A stretch of 64,000 nucleotides of DNA. Source: Haloferax denitrificans ATCC 35960 (GTDB lineage: Archaea; Halobacteriota; Halobacteria; Halobacteriales; Haloferacaceae). Made by a program: the position numbers and the translations under genes. Below are positions 7,744 to 15,420 of this stretch, piece after piece. Below the pieces are notes generated by a model. It saw only the letters and a program-made list of their open reading frames with translations. It searched no databases and was not told the DNA's origin. Location of the stretch: the NCBI RefSeq assembly GCF_000337795.1, contig NZ_AOLP01000005.1, positions 62,001 to 126,000 on the forward strand, written 5' to 3'. Each line of letters starts with the position of its first letter. Position 1 is the stretch's first letter.

Positions 7744-9173
7744 TGTTCGTCCTCGACGCGGCGGGAACCGTAATTCACGCGAGCGACGAGTTCGCGGCGC
7801 ATCTCGGCGCGGACGCCGCGGCGCTCCGCGGGCGACCGTTTTCCGACTTCGTCGCCGACGAAGACCGGTCGGCGGTCCGCGGGACGCTCGACGCCGTGCG
7901 AAGGGCGACCGACTGGGAGAGTCACCGGTGCCGCTGTCGGCTCTCGGGGGGTAACGGCGGGACCGCGGCCCGAGCCACCGAGGTCGAAGCCGACGTCGAA
8001 ATCGAGTTCAGCCCGTATCCCGGGGGCGACGACGGCGGTGGAGGTGCCGACGGCGGTGAGGGCGACGGATGCCAACCTCCCGGCCCCGATACGGAGCGGG
8101 TCGTCGGCGCGGTCTGCCGCGAGCCGTCCGAGCCGACGACCGCGCGACTGCACACCGAGCGCGACCGCTTCGACCACCTGTTCGACCTCATCGACGACGC
8201 GGTCATCGAGTTCGAAATCGTCGGCATCGAGCCGGTCGTTCGGGCGGTCAATCCGGGGTTCGAGACCGTCTTCGGCTACGACGCCGCCGAGGTGCGCGGC
8301 GAGTCGCTCAACGACTTCATCGTCCCGCCGGACGCCGACGACGAGGCCGTCGACTTCGACCAGCGGACCGCCGACGGGAAGGCGAACCACGCCATCGTCA
8401 CCCGGCAGACCGCGTGGGGCAGACGGGAGTTCCTCTACCGCGGCATCCCCTACAGCCGCGGCGACGGGAGGCAGTACGGGTTTTCCATCTACTCCGACAT
8501 CACCAGCCAGCGCCGGGCCAGAGAGCACCTACAGGTGCTCCAGCGCGTCCTCCGGCACAACCTCAGAAACGAGATGAACGTCGTGCTCGGGATGGCCGAG
8601 GAGATACGCGAGGCGACGGGCGACCCGCGCGTCGAGCACGCGGCCGCGCGAATCGCCGCGCACACCGAGACGCTCCTGCGAGTCAGCGAGAAGGCCCGAA
8701 CCGCCGCGGCGGTCCTCGACGACCAGCGCCCCGACGAGGTGGTCGACGCGACCGAGACGGTCCGCGCCGTCGTCGAGCCGCGGCGGACTCGGTTCCCCGC
8801 CGCGACGTTCGACCTCGACCTCCCGCCGTCGCTCCCGGTGTCCGTCGGACCGAAGCTCGCGCAGGCGCTCGCCAACGTCGTGGAGAACGCGCTCGAACAC
8901 ACCTCCGAGGACGTGACGGTCCGCATCGAGGCGAAGCGGTGCGAGAACGACGCGACCCTCCGCGTCAGCGACGACGGCGACGGCATCCCCGAAATCGAGT
9001 GGGCCGCCGTCTTCGGCGACGAGGACATCACGCAACTCAGCCACGGCTCCGGGCTGGGGCTGTGGGTCGTCAAGTGGGTCGTCGAGTCCGCGGGCGGCCG
9101 AGTCGATTACGACCGACGCGACGGGTGGAGCACCGTCGAACTGACGCTTCCGCTGGCGGACGAGAGTCGGTAG
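7743..9173 (+). CDS. PAS-domain sensor histidine kinase
   Basis: A 476-residue soluble kinase. Residues 1-60 form a PAS-like region, 90-135 a Gly/Asp-rich linker, 140-260 a clear PAS domain, then a HisKA helix with the phospho-acceptor in LRHNLRNEMN (H272) of the haloarchaeal type, an N box (NVVENALEHTSED), and G boxes (DDGDGIP and GSGLGLWVVKWVVE). No membrane segment, so it senses a cytoplasmic cue. The ATG overlaps the transducer stop by one nt. No response regulator is next to it, as usual for haloarchaeal kinases of this class. Confidence 0.88.
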   Translation: MFVLDAAGTVIHASDEFAAHLGADAAALRGRPFSDFVADEDRSAVRGTLDAVRRATDWESHRCRCRLSGGNGGTAARATEVEADVEIEFSPYPGGDDGGGGADGGEGDGCQPPGPDTERVVGAVCREPSEPTTARLHTERDRFDHLFDLIDDAVIEFEIVGIEPVVRAVNPGFETVFGYDAAEVRGESLNDFIVPPDADDEAVDFDQRTADGKANHAIVTRQTAWGRREFLYRGIPYSRGDGRQYGFSIYSDITSQRRAREHLQVLQRVLRHNLRNEMNVVLGMAEEIREATGDPRVEHAAARIAAHTETLLRVSEKARTAAAVLDDQRPDEVVDATETVRAVVEPRRTRFPAATFDLDLPPSLPVSVGPKLAQALANVVENALEHTSEDVTVRIEAKRCENDATLRVSDDGDGIPEIEWAAVFGDEDITQLSHGSGLGLWVVKWVVESAGGRVDYDRRDGWSTVELTLPLADESR

Positions 9174-9217
9174 CGACCCCGTCGCGTCCCGGGCGGTTCG
9201 GTGGCCGGTGGCGTGCC

Positions 9218-9224
9218 TTTTATA
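9218..9224 (+). promoter_or_regulatory. TATA box of the MBF1 gene
   Basis: The element tttatac lies 25-31 nt before the ATG at 9249, with no Shine-Dalgarno sequence, which indicates a leaderless transcript and supports that start. Confidence 0.55.
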
Positions 9225-9248
9225 CGCGGCGGGCGGGTACGTGAGTGT

Positions 9249-9770
9249 ATGCCTCAGTGCGAGATGTGCGGCTCCGACCAAGCCTCTCTGAAGACTGTGA
9301 AGGTCGAAGGCGCAGAACTACAGCTGTGTGACGACTGCGCCGAGTTCGGCACGGAGGTCCGCACCGAGTCGACTTCCAGCGCGAGCACGAAGTACTCCAC
9401 CTCCTCCTCGTCGGGCTCGAACTCCTCTCGCTCCTCGGGGTCGTCTTCCTCCTCGTCGTCGAAGCGCCGCCGCCGCGACATGTTCGACGACATGGACGAA
9501 ATCGCGACCGACTACGACGACCGCATCCGGCAGGCGCGGGAGTCCCGCGGAATGAGCCAAGAAGAGCTCGCCCAGTCGCTCAACGAGAAGGCGAGCCTCA
9601 TCCGCAAGCTCGAACGCGGCGACATCATGCCGCCGGACTCCGTCCGGAAGAAAATCGAGCGCAAGCTCGACATCTCGCTGGTCGAAGGCGAGAGCGACGA
9701 CGACTCCGAGTGGTCCGGCGGCGGCTCCACGACGACCACCCTCGGCGACGTCGTCAAGCGCAAGGACTGA
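9249..9770 (+). CDS. Archaeal multiprotein bridging factor 1 (MBF1)
   Basis: A 173-residue protein: N-terminal zinc ribbon with C4-x2-C7 (MPQCEMCGSD) and a second CxxC (LCDDCAEF), a very Ser-rich linker of about 35 residues (about 40-72), then a Cro/C1-type helix-turn-helix (RESRGMSQEELAQSLNEKAS and following) and an acidic tail. This layout is that of archaeal MBF1, which in eukaryotes bridges TBP and activators and in archaea associates with the small ribosomal subunit. The Ser-rich linker is long compared with the thermophilic proteins. Monocistronic, with its own TATA box. Confidence 0.88.
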   Translation: MPQCEMCGSDQASLKTVKVEGAELQLCDDCAEFGTEVRTESTSSASTKYSTSSSSGSNSSRSSGSSSSSSSKRRRRDMFDDMDEIATDYDDRIRQARESRGMSQEELAQSLNEKASLIRKLERGDIMPPDSVRKKIERKLDISLVEGESDDDSEWSGGGSTTTTLGDVVKRKD

Positions 9771-9944
9771 CGCGGTTCGCCCCCCAGCGACCGACGACGA
9801 CGCCGATTCCGCCGACCCGCCGCGGGAACGACGCGCCCGAGTCCCCGCCCCGTTTATCACGATTTTCCGCCCGCGAGACGCCGTCTCGTGGCAATCGCGC
9901 CCACGAAAACCAATCTATTAGTCTCGCCGGACGCGAGTTCGATT

Positions 9945-10589
9945 GTGTTCATCCTAGTCAACCTCAAGGCGTACCCGTGTGACCCCATCGAAGTCGCCAC
10001 CGCCGCGCGCGACGTGGCCGAGGAGTCCGGCGTCCGCATCGCCGTCTCCCCGCAGGCGGCCGACATCTCCCGCGTCGCCGACACCGGCGTCGAGACGTGG
10101 GCCCAGCACGTCGACCCGAACGGCCACGGGAGCCACACCGGCAGTACCCTCGCCGAGGCCGTCGCCGAGGCCGGCGCGGTCGGCACGCTCATCAACCACT
10201 CCGAAAAGCGCCTGAAGCTCGCCGACATCGACGGCTCCGTACAGGCCGCCGAGCGAGCGGGCCTCGAAACCTGCGTCTGCGCCAACAACCCCGCCCAAAT
10301 CGGCGCGGTCTCCGCGCTCGGCCCCGACTCGGTCGCCGTCGAGCCGCCGGAACTCATCGGCGGCGACGTCTCCGTCGCGACGGCCGACCCCGGCATCGTC
10401 ACCGACGCCGTCGACGCCGCGGCCAACGTCGACGAGGACGTCGAGGTCTACTGCGGCGCGGGCATCTCGACCGGCGACGACGTGGTGACCGCCGAGGAAC
10501 TCGGCGCGACCGGCATCCTGCTCGCCTCCGGCGTCGCCAAGGCCGACGACCCGCGCGCGGCGCTCGAAGACCTCGTCTCCGGGCTGTAA
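9945..10589 (+). CDS. tpiA: Triosephosphate isomerase
   Basis: A 214-residue archaeal-type triosephosphate isomerase interconverting dihydroxyacetone phosphate and glyceraldehyde 3-phosphate in glycolysis and gluconeogenesis. Catalytic K8 (NLKAYP), H85 (INHSEKRL) and E133 ([10 protein letters not shown]) and the phosphate-binding GAGIS are present. It is short, like other archaeal enzymes that lack several helices of the bacterial form. The GTG at 9945 is chosen because the conserved first strand starts immediately ([11 protein letters not shown]); 57 nt upstream in frame there is only unconserved sequence. Convergent with the HerA-like gene. Confidence 0.93.
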   Translation: MFILVNLKAYPCDPIEVATAARDVAEESGVRIAVSPQAADISRVADTGVETWAQHVDPNGHGSHTGSTLAEAVAEAGAVGTLINHSEKRLKLADIDGSVQAAERAGLETCVCANNPAQIGAVSALGPDSVAVEPPELIGGDVSVATADPGIVTDAVDAAANVDEDVEVYCGAGISTGDDVVTAEELGATGILLASGVAKADDPRAALEDLVSGL

Positions 10590-10643
10590 GCGCGTCGAAA
10601 AACCGCTCTGACTCCGGCCGACGGCCCGCGTCGCGTCTCGCGC

Positions 10644-12416
10644 CTACTCGCCGTCGGCTTCTTGTTCGACGAACGACGCCTCGATAGCCGCGACCGTCTC
10701 CCGGAGTTCGTCCTCGTCCAAGAGGTCCGCGTACTCGTCGCTCACGAGGTCGGGGAGCGCGTACTCGTATTTCCCGCGGCCGGCGTGCCGGATGAACCCC
10801 GCCCGGCGAAGCGACCGGTTCCGACCGTAGGCGAGGTGCTGGTCGCCGGTCTCGCCGGCGGCGACGTGGGCGGCGAGCGGGTCGGAGACGCCGCGCTCGC
10901 GGTAGTGCGCGAGCATCCCGTGGTGGGCGTCGCCCAGCGCGTCGACGATTGCCGTCATGCGGTCGACGACGTCCCGGCGGCTCTCCGCGCCCGGCGCGGG
11001 ATGGAGCTCCGCCGGCTCGAAGTCGCCCATCTCGGTGGCCGCCAGCCACGACTCGTCGTCGGTCGGGTCGGCCGCCGCGTCGGCGGTGCTCGCGCCGTCG
11101 GCCGCCGCCTCGTCGCGTTCCGAGAGCAGTCCGTGGGTCGGCCACGGCGGCCCGGAAGGGGCTTCGAGCGGCTGTCGGGGCGGCGCGTCGTCCGCGTTCC
11201 CGGTCCCGCCGTCGCCGCCTGCGGAGTCGCCATCGGCCGCGACGCCGGCCGCCGCGTCTGCCGCCTCGCCCTCGGCACGCTCGTTGTACTCGCCGAGCGC
11301 GGCCTGCTTTTCGGTGGGGCGATTGAGGTTGCGGCCGCCGCCGCCGCGGTAGGGCGCTTCGGCCTTCTGGAACATCGCCTGCGCGAACTGGTCGGCCATC
11401 CGCGAGAGGTCCTGTGCCTCCTCTAACTCGCGTTCGAGCTGTCGAATCCGCGCGTCTTTCTTGTCTAGCTCCTGTCTGAGGTCGGCGATGCGGCTCTCCT
11501 GTCTCGCCTTCTCGTCGGATATCTCCTTGAGGTCCGAGACGAGGTCGCCGTCGACGGACTTCAGGTCGGGGCGCTCGAAGTCGTCGAGGCCGGGCGTCGC
11601 GCCCGCGTCGAACGTCTGTTTCTTGTGGAACTGCACGCGCCGAATCGACTCGGACCAGTCGGTGACGAGGAAACCCTCGCCGTTGCCCATGTCCTCGATG
11701 GCGTCGGCGTACTCCGAGCCGAGGATGCGCCCGACGACCTTGGTGTCGTTGCGCCACGTGAGCCGGTGCCAGACGAGCCAGTCGCACTGGGTGATGAAGT
11801 CCTTTTTCACGTCGGCGGGGCGCTGGGAGATGCCGACGACGCCGAGGCCGTGTTTGCGTCCGCGCTTTCCGATTTTGATGAGCATCTTGCCCGCCTCGTC
11901 CATCCCGCCCTTCTCGGGGATGTACTCGTGGCACTCCTCGATGAGCATCAAAAACGGCTTCTTGAGCTTCTTTTCCTTGGCGAAGAGGTGCTTTGCGACC
12001 TCCGTCACCAGTTCGTCTGAGGCCGCGTCGTCGAGGTAGCCGGACACGTCGAGGATGATGGGCACGTTCTGTTCGAGCGCGAGCGTGGCGAGCCGCTCCG
12101 CGTGCTCGGGACTCACCTGAATGTCGCACTCGTCGTCGGCCCCGGCGTGGAGCAGTTCGAACTCCTGTTTGAGCCCGTAGTACTCGCCGTCCGTGTCGAC
12201 GATGAGCACCGGGAAGTTCGCCGACAGCAGGTTCTCGATGATGACCGACGCCGTGTTCGACTTGCCCGACCCTGACTTGCCCGTGACGAACCCCCGGCCG
12301 GTGAGGATATCCACCACCGGCAGGTCGACCGTCGTCCCCGGCTCTTCGGTTCCCTCTCCCCCTGGACCGTCGCTGATCTCGGCGACCGAGATGGTTTCCG
12401 TGTCCGAATCCGTCAT
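10644..12416 (-). CDS. HerA-like (DUF87) ATPase with coiled coil and C-terminal winged-helix-like region
   Basis: A 590-residue ATPase of the HerA/FtsK group. The Walker A is VTGKSGSGKSNTAS (about 44-57), Walker B FLMLIEECHEY, and the arginine-finger region ISQRPADVKKD is typical of DUF87. After the motor come a charged coiled coil (about 310-350), an acidic Ala/Asp/Gly linker (about 375-430) and a C-terminal 130-residue domain that looks like a winged helix. Canonical HerA works with the nuclease NurA and Mre11-Rad50 in DNA end resection; no nurA is nearby and this protein has a different N terminus, so its partner is unknown. It lies downstream of dinB on the same strand, which suggests a DNA-damage or replication role. 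Confidence 0.8.
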   Translation of the reverse strand: MTDSDTETISVAEISDGPGGEGTEEPGTTVDLPVVDILTGRGFVTGKSGSGKSNTASVIIENLLSANFPVLIVDTDGEYYGLKQEFELLHAGADDECDIQVSPEHAERLATLALEQNVPIILDVSGYLDDAASDELVTEVAKHLFAKEKKLKKPFLMLIEECHEYIPEKGGMDEAGKMLIKIGKRGRKHGLGVVGISQRPADVKKDFITQCDWLVWHRLTWRNDTKVVGRILGSEYADAIEDMGNGEGFLVTDWSESIRRVQFHKKQTFDAGATPGLDDFERPDLKSVDGDLVSDLKEISDEKARQESRIADLRQELDKKDARIRQLERELEEAQDLSRMADQFAQAMFQKAEAPYRGGGGRNLNRPTEKQAALGEYNERAEGEAADAAAGVAADGDSAGGDGGTGNADDAPPRQPLEAPSGPPWPTHGLLSERDEAAADGASTADAAADPTDDESWLAATEMGDFEPAELHPAPGAESRRDVVDRMTAIVDALGDAHHGMLAHYRERGVSDPLAAHVAAGETGDQHLAYGRNRSLRRAGFIRHAGRGKYEYALPDLVSDEYADLLDEDELRETVAAIEASFVEQEADGE

Positions 12417-12479
12417 CCGGTTTGGTGGACTCCCTCGGACGCCATAGTTCCTCCCCCTCGCCCCGTCGCCCCCGCGAAG

Positions 12480-13814
12480 TCAGTCGAACTCGACGAGCGA
12501 CGACTGGCCGCCGCGCGAGGGGGTCTCGCCGCCGGTGTTCGGTGGCTCGTCGGCACCGTCGGCGGCGGCGCTCGCTTCGGGTTCGTCGCTGACGCGGCCG
12601 TCGCCGTCACCGTCGCCGTCTGCCCCGCCAGACCCGGCGGACTCCCAGCCGTCGAGGCTCGACTGGTCGGCGTCCGCGAAGGAGAGTTTCGAGACGCGGA
12701 CGCCGAGCTTTCTGACGGTCGTCGCTTCGAACTCGGCGTCGAGCAGGTCGAGTGCGACCGACTCGACGAGTTCGGGGTCGTCCACGGGGCCGGAAAGCGA
12801 CGTGGCCCGCGTGTTGATGTCGAACGGCGGGACGACCACCTTGATGCCGATGGTTCGGTACATCGCCCCGCGGGAGCGCGCGCGGTCGGCCACGTCGGCC
12901 GCGAGCGCGCGGACGACCTCCCGTTTGTCCTCGCTGTCGTCGGTCGGCTCGGTGAACGCCGACTCCCGCGAGAGGCTCTTGGGCCGGCCCGTCGGCGTGA
13001 CCGTCCGGTCGTCGTAGCCGCGCGCCCGCTCGTGGAGTTCGCGGCCGCGGGAGCCGAACTCGGCTTCGAGGACCGCGGCGTCGGCGTCGGCGAGGTCGCC
13101 CGCCGTCTCGATGCCGAGCGACCCGAGCTTTCGGGCCGTCACGGGACCGACGCCGTGGACCTCCTCGACCGGGATGGGCGCGAGAAAGGACCGCACCTCG
13201 CCGGGGCGGACGACGACCAACCCGTCCGGCTTGTCGAAGTCGGAGGCGATTTTCGCGGTCGACATGTTGGGCGCGACGCCGATGGAGGCCGCGACGCCGA
13301 CCTCGCGGGCGATGCGCTGTTTCACGTAGCGGGCGAAGCCCTCCGCCAGCGTCCGGTCGCCCGAGGCCGCGAGGTCCCACGCGGTCCGGTCCGTCACGTC
13401 GAGGTAGGCCTCGTCGATGCTCACCTCGCGGACCACGTCGGCGCAGTCGTGGAGAATCGCCTTCACGTCGGCGGCGACGCTCTTGTAGAATTCGAGGTCG
13501 ACGGTGCGGTAGTGGCCCGCCGCCGCGGGGTCGTCGTCGGGGGCGAGGTCGTCGATTCGCGGGAGGCGTTCGAGCGCCGTCGAAATCGGCTGGGCGCTCT
13601 CGACGCCGAACTCGCGGGCCTCGTAGCTCGCCGTGGCGACCGCGCCGTGGCCCTCGCCGGGTTCGTAGCCCATGCCGACGACGACCGGCTTCCCTTCGAG
13701 TTCGGGTTCGCGCAGGCGCTCGCAGGCGGCGTAAAAGCAGTCCATGTCGACGTGAAGGACGATGCTGTCGGGTCCGTCGTCGTCGGCCGTTCCCGGCAAC
13801 GTCTCCTCCGCCAT
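12480..13814 (-). CDS. dinB: DNA polymerase IV (Y-family translesion polymerase)
   Basis: A 444-residue Y-family polymerase that copies damaged templates. The catalytic palm residues are seen in VLHVDMDCFYAACE and in EVSIDEAYLDVT; thumb HhH motifs (HGVGPVTARKLGSLGI) and the little-finger domain follow. After a Gly/Asp-rich low-complexity linker the chain ends in QSSLVEFD, a plausible PCNA-interacting peptide. The tail of about 65 residues is longer than in Sulfolobus Dbh/Dpo4 and typical of haloarchaea. A 12-bp perfect palindrome lies 26 nt before the start. Confidence 0.93.
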   Translation of the reverse strand: MAEETLPGTADDDGPDSIVLHVDMDCFYAACERLREPELEGKPVVVGMGYEPGEGHGAVATASYEAREFGVESAQPISTALERLPRIDDLAPDDDPAAAGHYRTVDLEFYKSVAADVKAILHDCADVVREVSIDEAYLDVTDRTAWDLAASGDRTLAEGFARYVKQRIAREVGVAASIGVAPNMSTAKIASDFDKPDGLVVVRPGEVRSFLAPIPVEEVHGVGPVTARKLGSLGIETAGDLADADAAVLEAEFGSRGRELHERARGYDDRTVTPTGRPKSLSRESAFTEPTDDSEDKREVVRALAADVADRARSRGAMYRTIGIKVVVPPFDINTRATSLSGPVDDPELVESVALDLLDAEFEATTVRKLGVRVSKLSFADADQSSLDGWESAGSGGADGDGDGDGRVSDEPEASAAADGADEPPNTGGETPSRGGQSSLVEFD

Positions 13815-13839
13815 GGTCGAGAGAACGGGCGCGACGTAC

Positions 13840-13851
13840 CTGAAGCTTCAG
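13840..13851. promoter_or_regulatory. Perfect palindrome CTGAAGCTTCAG upstream of dinB
   Basis: A 12-bp perfect palindrome centred about 30 nt before the dinB ATG, exactly in the promoter zone, with an AT-rich element (tttactt on the minus strand, about 13866-13872) just beyond. Candidate operator; the regulator is unknown and haloarchaea lack LexA. Confidence 0.4.
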
Positions 13852-13932
13852 ATAGCGCGGCGAAAGTAAACGGGCACGGAGGAACGCGGCGGCCCGGTCG
13901 CGGTCAGTCGCGGTCGGTCGTGGTCGGTCGCG

Positions 13933-14361
13933 TTACTTCAGTCGCTCTTGGAGGAACGAGGGGTGTGCGGCCGTGACGCCGTCGATAGACAGAATCTCGT
14001 CGGAGATGACGTCGCCGAGGGAGTCGCCGTCGACGGCGCGGACCTCGGCCATCAGCATGTGGTCGCCGGAGGAGGTGTACAGCGCCTCAACCGAGTCGAG
14101 TTCCTTGAGGATGCGCGTGACTTCGACGTAGCGCTCGCTCGTCGCGTCGATGCCGACCATGGCGATGGACTGCCCGGCGAGTTTCTTCGGGTCGATGTCG
14201 GCGGAGTAGCCGATGATGACGCCGTCGTCTTCGAGTTTGCGAATGTACTTTCGAACCGTCGGCTTCGACACGCCCGCCCGGTCCGCAATCTGGGCGTACG
14301 ACGCTTTCGCGTCTTCCTCCAAGACGGCGAGGATGCGTCCCTCCGTGGACGTGGTTTCCAT
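13933..14361 (-). CDS. Lrp/AsnC-family transcription regulator
   Basis: A 142-residue regulator: N-terminal helix-turn-helix (YAQIADRAGVSKPTVRKYIRKLEDDG) and C-terminal RAM/ACT-like domain (SIAMVGIDATSERYVEVTRIL) that binds amino acids or other small ligands and drives oligomerisation. The ATG at 14361 is preferred over a GTG six codons upstream because a TATA box sits 26-33 nt before it. It is immediately downstream of porB-porA on the same strand, 117 nt away, and may control that locus or itself; this is inference from position. Confidence 0.88.
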   Translation of the reverse strand: METTSTEGRILAVLEEDAKASYAQIADRAGVSKPTVRKYIRKLEDDGVIIGYSADIDPKKLAGQSIAMVGIDATSERYVEVTRILKELDSVEALYTSSGDHMLMAEVRAVDGDSLGDVISDEILSIDGVTAAHPSFLQERLK

Positions 14362-14386
14362 GCCCGTTGATTTTTCCACGGAAGAA

Positions 14387-14394
14387 AAATATCT
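14387..14394 (-). promoter_or_regulatory. TATA box of the Lrp-family regulator
   Basis: agatattt on the minus strand, 26-33 nt before the ATG at 14361, in an otherwise GC-rich spacer. Supports a leaderless message and the shorter start. Confidence 0.55.
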
Positions 14395-14478
14395 TGCGAA
14401 TCCGAAAAGGGTTCTCGGTCACATCGAACCGGCGCGGCTACCGGCCGGAAACCGAACGCCGAGACGGCGTCGGCGGCG

Positions 14479-15417
14479 TTACTTGTGCTTGTCGAGGAAG
14501 TTGTCGAACGTCCGCTCCCACTCGTAGGAGTCGTCGAAGTAGCGCTCCGCGAGCGGCTCTTCGGGCATCTCGCCGATGCGCTGTTTCTCCTGCTGGTAGG
14601 ACGGGCGGTCTTCGTCGACGTAGTACCGGCCGGTGAGGACGGTGCCCTCGTGGAGGGCGTTCTCCGTCTCGAACATCATCTCGGAGGCCTCCGAGCGGTT
14701 CGTGTTGTCGAACTCGTAGTCGTCGGAGTCGTTGATGTCGATGTACGGGACGTACTGACGGGCGTCCTTGTTCCACGTCGGACACTGCGTGAGGAAGTCG
14801 ACGTGGGAGAAGCCGTCGTGCTGGATGGCTTCCACGATGATGTCCTTCGCCTGGTTCGGGTTGACGGCGGCCGTCCGCGCGACGTACGACGCCCCGGCGT
14901 TCAGGGACATCGAGAGCGGGCGGAGCGGCGTCTTGGCCGAGCCGTGGGGCTGGGTCTTCGACTTGTGACCCATCGGCGACGTGGGCGAGGTCTGGCCCTT
15001 CGTGAGGCCGAAGATCTCGTTGTTGAACACGATGTAGGTGATGTCGTGGTTCTCACGGGCGGTGTGCATGAAGTGGTTGCCACCGATGCCGTAGCCGTCA
15101 CCGTCGCCGCCGGCGGCGACCACGGTCAGCCCGGGGTTCGCCAGCTTCGCGGCGCGGGCGATGGGGAGCGAGCGGCCGTGGATGGTGTGGAAGCCGTAGC
15201 TGTTGAAGTAGCTGTTGAGCTTGCCGGAACAGCCGATACCGGTCGTCACCATCATCTCGTCGGGCGAGAGGCCGAGTTCGGCCGCCGCGCCCTTGAGCGC
15301 CTTGAGGACGCCGAAGTCACCACAGCCCGGACACCACGTCGGCTGGGGTTCGAGTCCGGGGGTGAACTCGTTTTGGTCCTGCTCCGTTTCTTCACCGATT
15401 GCGCTGAATGCACTCAT
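14479..15417 (-). CDS. porB: 2-oxoacid (pyruvate-type) ferredoxin oxidoreductase, beta subunit
   Basis: A 312-residue thiamine diphosphate-binding subunit. It has the cluster/TPP cysteines in WCPGCGDFGVL (C29, C32) and IGCSGKLN, and the TPP motif GDGDGYGIGGNHF. With the alpha subunit it oxidises a 2-oxoacid with CoA to acyl-CoA, CO2 and reduced ferredoxin; haloarchaea use this instead of the pyruvate dehydrogenase complex. Pyruvate is the likely substrate because this gene pair is distinct from the 2-oxoglutarate pair that halophiles also carry, but sequence alone does not separate the two firmly. Starts 3 nt after the porA stop. Confidence 0.88.
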   Translation of the reverse strand: MSAFSAIGEETEQDQNEFTPGLEPQPTWCPGCGDFGVLKALKGAAAELGLSPDEMMVTTGIGCSGKLNSYFNSYGFHTIHGRSLPIARAAKLANPGLTVVAAGGDGDGYGIGGNHFMHTARENHDITYIVFNNEIFGLTKGQTSPTSPMGHKSKTQPHGSAKTPLRPLSMSLNAGASYVARTAAVNPNQAKDIIVEAIQHDGFSHVDFLTQCPTWNKDARQYVPYIDINDSDDYEFDNTNRSEASEMMFETENALHEGTVLTGRYYVDEDRPSYQQEKQRIGEMPEEPLAERYFDDSYEWERTFDNFLDKHK

Positions 15418-15420
15418 GAT

